From positions 868,001 through 932,000 of the forward strand of contig OZ242360.1 of assembly GCA_965208775.1 (NCBI GenBank): 64,000 bases of DNA, given 5' to 3'. The translations under genes were made by a program, and so were the position numbers. Shown in pieces: positions 44,717 to 51,479 of this stretch; the stretch's first letter is position 1, and every line of letters begins with the position of its first letter. Under the pieces are notes generated by a model that saw nothing but the letters and a program-made list of their open reading frames with translations, had not been told where the DNA came from and did not search any database. This DNA is from JAPOVO01 sp026708165. Its GTDB lineage: Bacteria > Chloroflexota > UBA11872 > VXNJ01.

Positions 44717-45541
44717 TCATGTTCCGGTCCAGTGATCGACGTCGAAATCGTTACGGCTCGCCGGACGCGCGCCAACGACCCCGGTTGACTGACCGAAGTC
44801 GCACGACCCAATCAGGGGACAGTCTCCGCAGCGAGGCGACGTCCCGCAAAACCGCTTTCCATGTTGGACTATCAGCGCGTGCATTTCGGCATACAGCTCC
44901 ACGTCTTCAGGCAGAGCGTCCATGACAGATGTCCGCAGCTCGTCCCTCTTGACATCGCGGGGAACGATCCCCAAGCGCGCCAGGAACCGGACAGTGTAAG
45001 TATCTATCACGAACGACGGCTGCCGGGCGGCGTAGAGAATGATCGAATCGGCGGTTTCCGCTCCAATGCCCCAGAGACTCAGTAGCTCAGCGCGCAGACG
45101 GTCCCGGGGCAAGCTCAAGAACCGTTCCAGATCTGCCCCGTAATTGTCAGCCACGTAATCGCAAAAGCCCGCCAGCTTCGCGGCCTTCTGGTTGTAGTAG
45201 CCTGACGGACGAATCAGATCCGCAAGCTTCGCTTCCGACAATGCCAGTACCCCAAGCACCGAATCGGCTCCGCCCCGCCGCAGGTTGTCCAGCGCCTTCC
45301 GAGCGTTAGTCCAAGCTGTATTCTGGACAAGTATTGCGCCCGCGCAAACCTCGAACGAGTGTCTGCCCGGCCACCAGCCCTGCCGTCCGTGAACACCCAG
45401 CAGTTCCTCGTATGTCTTCAAAAGGCGCGGTTGCAGAGCGGCGGGGTCCAGCCTGAACAGGTTCGCGGCGGACGGCGTTTCTGAACCTCCGCGTCCCCGC
45501 GCACTCCGAGACGCGGTCCGTGCCTGCGACTTTACGGTCAC
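44717..45541 (-). CDS. HhH-GPD DNA glycosylase, EndoIII-related (MagIII/COG2231-like)
   Basis: The 274-residue protein has an HhH-GPD fold: FEVCAGAILVQNTAWTNARK, SGYYNQKAAKLAGF, the hairpin LWGIGAETADSIILYA and the catalytic aspartate in FVIDTYTVRFLARLG. The lysine expected in EndoIII at GVGxKTA is glutamate here (GAETAD), so it should be a monofunctional glycosylase, as in MagIII or MutY relatives, that removes a damaged base. C-terminal cysteines CGTSPRCGDCPLIGSC suit a [4Fe-4S] cluster with a one-residue shorter first gap. I chose GTG 45541, which overlaps the thrS stop (GTGA); the longer frame to 45712 would run through thrS. Confidence 0.87.
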   Translation of the reverse strand: MTVKSQARTASRSARGRGGSETPSAANLFRLDPAALQPRLLKTYEELLGVHGRQGWWPGRHSFEVCAGAILVQNTAWTNARKALDNLRRGGADSVLGVLALSEAKLADLIRPSGYYNQKAAKLAGFCDYVADNYGADLERFLSLPRDRLRAELLSLWGIGAETADSIILYAARQPSFVIDTYTVRFLARLGIVPRDVKRDELRTSVMDALPEDVELYAEMHALIVQHGKRFCGTSPRCGDCPLIGSCDFGQSTGVVGARPASRNDFDVDHWTGT

Positions 45542-47301
45542 TCGTCGAATCCGTAGCCCGCCATCCGCTCGGCGTTCACCCTGACCGCAGTCTCTATGAA
45601 GTCTGCTAGGTCCATCGCTCCAAGATCCTGTCCCGACCGGAGCCGTACGGAGACCTTCTCTGCGGCAATATCCCGGTCGCCGGCGATCAGCATATAAGGC
45701 GTCTTCTGCCACTGGGCCCTGCGGATCTTGAGATTCATCCGCTCGGTTCGTGCGTCGAGCTGGGCCCTAAGTCCAGCCTCCCGCAACGCCGCGACCACAC
45801 TTTGGCAATAGTCGAGGTGGCGGTCGGCGATGTTGATTACCCGTACTTGCTCAGGCGCAAGCCAGACGGGAAACGCGCCGGCGTGATGCTCGACCAAACC
45901 CGCAACGAACCGCTCCATCGATCCCAGGATCGTGCGATGTACCATCACCGGACGGTGCCGGACGCCGTCTTGCCCTTCGTACACGATGTCGAAGCGCTCC
46001 GGCAGATTGAAATCAACCTGTATCGTCGGGCCTTGCCAAAGACGGCCGAGGGCGTCGCTTAAGTGGGTGTCGATCTTCGGTCCGTAGAAAGTCGCCTCGC
46101 CTTCCGCGCGCGTATATTCAAGCTCCTTCTCGTTCAGGGCGTTGGCGAGCGCCCGCTCGGCAAGCTCCCAAACTTCGTCCGTTCCGGCATAGTGTTCCTT
46201 GTTGGACTCGTCGCGAACGCTCAACGTGAACCTAAGGTCCTCATATCCAAACTGCTTCAGGAAAAACAGCTCCAGATCGAGTACGCCGAGTATTTCGTCC
46301 ACGAGCTGATCGGGCCTCAAAAATAGGTGCGCGTCATCTTGCGTAAAGCCGCGCGCTCGCAACATGCCATGTAAGACGCCCGAACGTTCGTGGCGGTAAA
46401 CCGTTCCCAGCTCCCCCCAACGCAGCGGCAGCTCACGGTAGCTGCGCGTCCGTGATTTGTATATCTGGATGTGAAACGGGCAATTCATGGGCTTGTTGAC
46501 ATACGACTGAGTCTCGAGCTCCATCGGCGGAAACATGTCATCCGCAAACCAGCGAGTATGCCCGCTCGTATCCCACAGTTCGGCGCGACCTATGTGCGGA
46601 GAAAACACCAGTTCGTACCCCCGGCGCCGGTGCTCGGCACGCCAGAAGTCCTCGATGATCTCTCTGACCCTGCCGCCGTTCGGATGCCACAGGGCAAGTC
46701 CCGGCCCCACAAGCTCGTTCACGGTAAACAAGTCAAGCACAAGCCCCAGAGTCCTGTGATCGCGAGACCGTGCTTCTTCCAGAAGCTCCAGGTGACGGTC
46801 TAGCTCGGCCTGCGTGGGAAAACATGTGCCATATATGCGCTGAAGCTGAGGGTTCTTCTCACTGCCCTTCCAGTAAGCTCCCGCTATGGACAGCAGTTTG
46901 AACGGCCCCACCTTGCCCGTGTGCTCTAGGTGAGGCCCCGCGCAGAGGTCGAGAAAGTCCCCTGATCGATATATCGACGGCGCTTCTCCCAGGCGGGAAA
47001 TGTCATCGATCGCCTCGATCTTGTAGTTCTGCCCCATGCCTCCAAGCAGAGCCTTGGCGTCCCCGGCTTCGAGTTCTTCGTACTCAAACGGATCGGCTTT
47101 CGAGATCAATCGCCGCATACGCCGCTCGATCTCTTCGAGATCGTCCGGCGTCAACGACCGCGGAAGGTCGAAGTCATAGTAGAAGCCATCGTCGATCGGC
47201 GGCCCGAAGCCCAGGCTGGCATTGGGGAACATCTCCGTCACCGCCGCCGCCATGACGTGCGCACAGGAGTGCCGCATCTTTTCAAGTTCAGACATTGTCA
47301 T
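45538..47301 (-). CDS. thrS: Threonyl-tRNA synthetase lacking the TGS domain
   Basis: This 587-residue class II synthetase charges tRNA-Thr. It begins directly with the N2 editing domain (MRHSCAHVMAAAV with H11 and H15, then DLCAGPHLEHTGKVG), and the usual N-terminal TGS domain of about 60 residues is absent. The catalytic core has MNCPFHIQIYKS, motif 2 around YRHERSGVLHGMLRARGFTQDD, and a later MVHRTILGSMERF with the zinc and motif 3 region. The anticodon domain follows (PVWLAPEQVRVINI). It overlaps the glycosylase start. A candidate leader peptide and terminator precede it. Confidence 0.96.
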   Translation of the reverse strand: MTMSELEKMRHSCAHVMAAAVTEMFPNASLGFGPPIDDGFYYDFDLPRSLTPDDLEEIERRMRRLISKADPFEYEELEAGDAKALLGGMGQNYKIEAIDDISRLGEAPSIYRSGDFLDLCAGPHLEHTGKVGPFKLLSIAGAYWKGSEKNPQLQRIYGTCFPTQAELDRHLELLEEARSRDHRTLGLVLDLFTVNELVGPGLALWHPNGGRVREIIEDFWRAEHRRRGYELVFSPHIGRAELWDTSGHTRWFADDMFPPMELETQSYVNKPMNCPFHIQIYKSRTRSYRELPLRWGELGTVYRHERSGVLHGMLRARGFTQDDAHLFLRPDQLVDEILGVLDLELFFLKQFGYEDLRFTLSVRDESNKEHYAGTDEVWELAERALANALNEKELEYTRAEGEATFYGPKIDTHLSDALGRLWQGPTIQVDFNLPERFDIVYEGQDGVRHRPVMVHRTILGSMERFVAGLVEHHAGAFPVWLAPEQVRVINIADRHLDYCQSVVAALREAGLRAQLDARTERMNLKIRRAQWQKTPYMLIAGDRDIAAEKVSVRLRSGQDLGAMDLADFIETAVRVNAERMAGYGFDE

Positions 47302-47354
47302 ATTGTGAGCGCTCCGTTGATTGATGGCGGGAGAGAGTCCCGCGAATTAAAACG

Positions 47355-47371
47355 GCCCGGAAATTCCGGGC
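47355..47371 (-). terminator. Candidate attenuator hairpin in the thrS leader
   Basis: Read on the minus strand, GCCCGG, AATTT, CCGGGC is followed by CGTTTTAA, a compact intrinsic terminator. It lies 54 bases before the thrS start and downstream of a candidate promoter and leader peptide. No other minus-strand gene ends here, so it would stop transcription before thrS. An upstream stem CCCCTC/GAGGGG (47412-47417 with 47378-47383) overlaps the end of the leader peptide. Confidence 0.55.
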
Positions 47372-47407
47372 GGGCATCCCCTCAACAACGCAGCGCGGCG
47401 CGCTCCG

Positions 47408-47467
47408 CTACGAGGGGGCGGTAGTGATGGTGGTTTTCAGCCTGGGATTGTTTTGGAGCAAATTCAA
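47408..47467 (-). CDS. Putative threonine-rich leader peptide of thrS
   Basis: The 19-residue frame MNLLQNNPRLKTTITTAPS has codons ACC ACC ATC ACT ACC at 47434-47420, four threonines and one isoleucine, just before a TAG. The composition recalls the thr-operon leader of enteric bacteria. The stop lies against the first stem of a possible attenuator, and a terminator follows. The weak points are the lack of an ATG (TTG at 47467 or 47461) and of a clear ribosome site; leaderless or near-leaderless translation would be required. Confidence 0.35.
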   Translation of the reverse strand: MNLLQNNPRLKTTITTAPS

Positions 47468-47488
47468 AGCAAAGTGGATATCGCGAAC

Positions 47489-47518
47489 GTATTAAGGCAT
47501 CGTAGCACAGGTTTCCAA
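47489..47518 (-). promoter_or_regulatory. Candidate thrS promoter
   Basis: On the minus strand TTGGAA, an 18-base spacer and TAATAC form a plausible -35/-10 pair. Transcription would begin near 47482, about 180 bases before thrS and 15 bases before the putative leader peptide. Confidence 0.4.
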
Positions 47519-47565
47519 CCATCCCGTCTGACTGAGGAGGGGCAATTGATAAAACGGGGCCGTAG

Positions 47566-48459
47566 GTGGGCTTCATAGTCGCGCAGGTGTTCGGTCACGC
47601 GGCATTCGGTTTGATAATGCGTCACGCCAGGACCGATCCCCAGACCTACTTCAAGGTCGGCGCGGTCAATTACTGGACCGCCATGCTGATGGCGCTGACG
47701 GCCGCTCTACTGGCCGGTGGGCTGAGCTTCGAATGGCCCGTGAGCCTGCTCGCCGTTTACCAGGGAGTCAACTACCACTTTGCGTACATACTGCTTTTCG
47801 CGCTCATAGCGGTCGGCGGTCTGGCGGTCACCTTTACAGTCCTCCGCATCTCCGTATTGATACCCATCGTCGGGTCAATCATTTTCTGGGGCGAGTCGCC
47901 GGACGCCGTCCGGATCGTAGGGATTATTCTTACGCTCGCCGCGCTTCCGCTGCTCGGCGCGGATGCTCGTCGTACGGCCGGTCCCGCCGGTGTGCGCACG
48001 CCTGCCTTGCTGATGCTTCTAACCATGCTGATGACGGGCACCGGATCTCTGGCCGCGAAGTCTTTCGCCGAAATAAGCGCCGAATCCAACGCTCTGGACT
48101 ACGCCGCGTTTGCCTTTATGGGAGCGGCGGCGGGAACCGTTTTGACCTCGCCCCTGGTCAGCCGGATCGCTCGAAGACACCGCGAGACAAACCGCGCGGT
48201 GTCGTATCCCAAGGCTCGCCCTTGGAAAACCTGGCTGGCTCTCGGTCTGGCCTTGGGCGCGGCTAATTTCTCGCAAAACGCCGCTATGGTCCGCGCCTTG
48301 ACCGAGCTTCCCGGCACGCTGGTGTTTCCGGTGGTGCTGAGCAGCTACCTGCTCCTGATCTTGCTAGCCGACTATGTGATTTGGAAAAGGCGCTTGGGCA
48401 AGGTGACGCTTGCCGGCGTTTTTCTTGCCATAGGCGGTCTGGTGCTGGCCAACCTGTAG
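47566..48459 (+). CDS. EamA/DMT-family transporter
   Basis: The 297-residue protein has ten predicted membrane helices in two repeats. The first half ends with VLIPIVGSIIFWGESPDAVRIVGIILTLAALPLLG and the second with VFPVVLSSYLLLILLADYVIWKRRLGKVTLAGVFLAIGG, both typical EamA repeat ends. The loop between the repeats holds KSFAEISAE. Such proteins export metabolites or amino acids. GTG 47566 is forced by a stop codon directly upstream in frame; it has only a weak GGGG ribosome site. It is divergent from thrS. Confidence 0.87.
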   Translation: MGFIVAQVFGHAAFGLIMRHARTDPQTYFKVGAVNYWTAMLMALTAALLAGGLSFEWPVSLLAVYQGVNYHFAYILLFALIAVGGLAVTFTVLRISVLIPIVGSIIFWGESPDAVRIVGIILTLAALPLLGADARRTAGPAGVRTPALLMLLTMLMTGTGSLAAKSFAEISAESNALDYAAFAFMGAAAGTVLTSPLVSRIARRHRETNRAVSYPKARPWKTWLALGLALGAANFSQNAAMVRALTELPGTLVFPVVLSSYLLLILLADYVIWKRRLGKVTLAGVFLAIGGLVLANL

Positions 48460-48593
48460 CCGCCCCAGCCTTTGCGCACTTATCCCTGACGGTTGTACTC
48501 TCGTTCGGTTTTGCCGCAGGGCGAACTCTTCGGCGCGAACACGTTGAAAATGACGTTGTTTCCGCCTATGAGGTTCTCGGGAAGGACTATTCG

Positions 48594-49055
48594 ATGAGAC
48601 TCGTTTCGTGGAGTTTCAGTCGAAATCTCACCGTCCGGACAGCCTTGGCTTTCCTCGCCGTCAGCATGGCTGTGATCGCCGCTTGCGGCGAAGGCGGTCG
48701 TGAGACGTCACGGCTGGAAAGCGCGCCACCGCCTACCGGAGCCGCAACCAAGCCTAGCGCCACGCCTTCCCATCGAGTCGATTCTGACGCCGCCGAGACG
48801 CTGTTCAAGTCGAAGGGATGCATCGCCTGTCACGTCGTCTCCAGCATTCCCGAAGCGGTCGGGACAATCGGCCCGCCCTTGGACGGGCTGGCGTCGCGTA
48901 ATGTGCTGGCGGCGGGGCTGCCCGTGACCGCGGACAACATCGCGAGATGGATCAGGTATCCGGCCGAAGTCAAACCCGGAACAGTGATGCCCAAGCTTGT
49001 CCAAGACGAAGCCGAGATCGAGATTCTCGTCGCCTGGTTGCTAACCCTCAGGTAA
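48594..49055 (+). CDS. Membrane-anchored c-type cytochrome
   Basis: The 153-residue protein starts with a lipoprotein signal ending in VIAACGEGG (C31), then a short disordered linker and a single class I cytochrome c domain. The haem is bound by CIACH with C76, C79 and H80, and the axial methionine is in PGTVMPKLV near the C-terminus. It should sit outside the membrane and pass electrons to an oxidase or from a periplasmic dehydrogenase. ATG 48594 has a GGAAGGA site nine bases upstream. A periplasmic sulfite-oxidase-like enzyme in this window (57365) is one possible donor; that is inference. Confidence 0.9.
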   Translation: MRLVSWSFSRNLTVRTALAFLAVSMAVIAACGEGGRETSRLESAPPPTGAATKPSATPSHRVDSDAAETLFKSKGCIACHVVSSIPEAVGTIGPPLDGLASRNVLAAGLPVTADNIARWIRYPAEVKPGTVMPKLVQDEAEIEILVAWLLTLR

Positions 49056-49346
49056 GGCAAAGGAACACAAGGCTCGAAACCGCAGAACGCGGGTGGACTC
49101 AACGAGATCCATCCCTTTGCGCCCGCCCCAATTTGGCCTGCTGATAGTCATCCTCAGCTACAAGCTACAGGGAACTCTGAAATCCCGATCTACCAACGGC
49201 AACATAGAATCGGCTCCCGCAAAGGCGCGAATCAACCGGTCAATAGCAGCTCTCAGCGCCGTTTAGGCCAGACAACGTCAAGGGCAGCTAGATCTTGGCC
49301 CCCTTAGCACTCACGACACGCTGGGAAGCTCCGTTGCTCGGTCCCG

Positions 49347-51209
49347 CTAGCGTTCGCCGTTAGCGCCGTTAGCGGACTCGCGCGTGTCCTCTCCGTTCCA
49401 GGATTTACCGTTGGCGGACTCGCCCGCGCCGTCTTCCGACTCTTCCTCGTCGGCCGCCAGCAATGCGCGAACGCCGCCCGCAATCCCGCCCGCGCTGGCG
49501 AGCGCGTATTGCGGAAGTATCCGCGGGCCTCGACCCGAAGCGATCAACTCGTCGTGCTTGGCCAGGATGTCGATCACATCATCCCCGTCCAGCTCGCCGT
49601 GCTCGACAAGACCCTCCGCGATCTCGTGCATCCCACCGGCGTATTTGGCCAAGAGCGCTTTCGCCTTCTTGAACTCCTGTTCCAGGACCTGCTCGATTCG
49701 AGTCTTTGTCTCAGGATCAAGCTGACCCATTCCCCACGGACCATAGGAGAAGAGGCTGCCGTCGGCACCCCACATGGTGAGCATCTGGTAAGCGAGCATG
49801 GTGCAGTCGGTCAAGTCGCCGTATCCTCCGCTCATGCGGGTTCCGAGAAATAGTTCCTCGGCGGCACGGCTGGCCAGACCTGTCTGTATCCATGCCAGAG
49901 CCTCTTCGCGGGTCTGCGTGTGCCGTTCCTCCAGCGGCTTGACCGCCGAAAGCCCAAGCGCCGATCCATGCCGTATGATCGTCACCTTCGACAGCCGGTG
50001 CCTCGGAAGCAGCTTTACCTGGGCGACCGCGTGACCCGCTTCGTGATAGGCGAGTCTTCGCTTTTCGTCCAGCGACATGCTTCTGATTGGCTCACGGACA
50101 CCCCATTCATGGGCCTCGCGTGCGCGCGAGAAGTCCTCGTAGGTGATTGCGTCGCGACCTTCGAAGTGAGCGTGGATCACCGCCTCGTTGATGACAAACT
50201 TGATGGCAACCGGCGTATAGCCGATGGTGTCGTTGCCCATGCGCGCCAGCGGCATTTCCTCGTGCCGGACTTTGGCGAGGTAGTACTGGATGATGTCCTT
50301 GCGGCCATCGAAGTCGGGGAAGTCGACGTGAATCCGGCGGTCGAAACGGCCGGGTCGCAACAGCGCCTGATCGAGAGCGCTCGCCAGGTTGGTCGCGCCG
50401 ATCGTCAACACAGGCGGAGGAACCGCGCGCTCCTTTTTCAGCCCCAGCCGCCGCATAATGCGCGCCGTCCAGCCGTTGTCGAAGTTCGGCGGGTCCATCT
50501 GGAGCAGGAGTTCGTTGAGAAGACCCATGCCGCCCATGCCCATCATCCCGCCCATCATCATTCCGCCGCCAGTCTGCGCGCTCCGCGCCATGCCGATGGC
50601 GTCGATCTCGTCAATGAATATGATCGCGCCGCCGTGCTTCCGGGAGAGCTTGCGTGCCTTCCCGTAGAGCATCATCACCCGAAGGTTGCCGACACCCATG
50701 AACATGTTCTGGAATCCCGGCGCCGAGGCGTAGGCGAACGGCAAACCGGCTTCGGTCGCAATTGCCTGTGCAAGGTAGCTCTTGCCGGTTCCCGGCGGGC
50801 CTTCAAGCAGCAATCCTCTAGTGTAGTCACCGCCCATTTGCTTGAAGTCACGTACTCCTCGGAGCAGCATCACGATCCGCCGGGCGACTTCCAAGACCTG
50901 ATCGTTTCCGCGATAGTCGTCGAACGTTACCCCGGTCTCACCCGGCTGCACCCAGTAAACGCGCCCCCGTCCGAGGAACATGAATAGCGCCCCGAACTGA
51001 ACGATCATGAAGAGCATCACGTAAACAAGCTGGAACACCATCATGAAGACGCCCGCCATGAGGGCGGTCGCCTTGATCCAGAGGACTATCATCCCGATCG
51101 TCAAGATCAGCCATAGGATGAACTTGTACCTGTTGTTCCAGATGAACGTCAGCAGCCCACCGGAATCCGCCAGCCTGGCCCGTTGCCTGATGTCGTAGTT
51201 AGCGCCCAT
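49347..51209 (-). CDS. Divergent FtsH-type AAA+ metalloprotease
   Basis: The 620-residue protein has two closely spaced membrane helices (about 28-80) with almost no periplasmic domain, then an AAA+ module: Walker A GPPGTGKS (137-144), Walker B AIIFIDEIDAIG and sensor/arginine region LLRPGRFDRR. The M41 peptidase has YHEAGHAVAQ (H389 and H393 with E390) and an aspartate in GGYGDLTDCTML. Unusual features are a Gly/Met-rich run (GGGMMMGGMMGMGGMG, about 214-229) and a further insert of about 25 residues after LLLQMD. It ends in an acidic, Asn/Gly-repeat tail. ATG 51209 has AGGAA upstream. It should degrade membrane or soluble proteins. Confidence 0.9.
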   Translation of the reverse strand: MGANYDIRQRARLADSGGLLTFIWNNRYKFILWLILTIGMIVLWIKATALMAGVFMMVFQLVYVMLFMIVQFGALFMFLGRGRVYWVQPGETGVTFDDYRGNDQVLEVARRIVMLLRGVRDFKQMGGDYTRGLLLEGPPGTGKSYLAQAIATEAGLPFAYASAPGFQNMFMGVGNLRVMMLYGKARKLSRKHGGAIIFIDEIDAIGMARSAQTGGGMMMGGMMGMGGMGLLNELLLQMDPPNFDNGWTARIMRRLGLKKERAVPPPVLTIGATNLASALDQALLRPGRFDRRIHVDFPDFDGRKDIIQYYLAKVRHEEMPLARMGNDTIGYTPVAIKFVINEAVIHAHFEGRDAITYEDFSRAREAHEWGVREPIRSMSLDEKRRLAYHEAGHAVAQVKLLPRHRLSKVTIIRHGSALGLSAVKPLEERHTQTREEALAWIQTGLASRAAEELFLGTRMSGGYGDLTDCTMLAYQMLTMWGADGSLFSYGPWGMGQLDPETKTRIEQVLEQEFKKAKALLAKYAGGMHEIAEGLVEHGELDGDDVIDILAKHDELIASGRGPRILPQYALASAGGIAGGVRALLAADEEESEDGAGESANGKSWNGEDTRESANGANGER

Positions 51210-51320
51210 TGTTCGATTCCTATGAGATTGGGGACTCAAACCATCTGCGGCGCCCCGAACGCCCCCGCAGATTGACTCCCCGGCTGTTGTCGATTATACG
51301 CTGTAAAAGGCTCCGAAAGT

Positions 51321-51437
51321 CTGTGGACATTGAAAGTAGGCCGACCTCACAAACATCAGGAATGCCGGACACATCTTTCGCCCGTTCGTGTCTTGTACGT
51401 GAGCGCATGATTTCGATACACTTCATTCTGTCCACAG
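51321..51437. promoter_or_regulatory. Inverted pair CTGTGGACA / TGTCCACAG in a divergent gap
   Basis: CTGTGGACA (51321-51329) and its exact reverse complement TGTCCACAG (51429-51437) lie 99 bases apart between the divergent protease and mrfA genes. The core resembles a DnaA-box-like or repressor half-site, but neither matches a known consensus well. The pair could be two operators, each near one promoter. Confidence 0.25.
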
Positions 51438-51479
51438 TTAACGTCATCGACTCGCCATCAACTGGACTGGGGTCCGCTT

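Noticed and set aside
47302..47520. T-box riboswitch before thrS
   Set aside because: I looked for the AGGGTGGNACCGCG core and specifier loop on the minus strand and found neither.
47382..47576. Minus-strand frame reading ENHHHYRPLV, a possible histidine leader
   Set aside because: It reads the same bases as the threonine frame in another register and would be linked to thrS, for which His codons make no sense.
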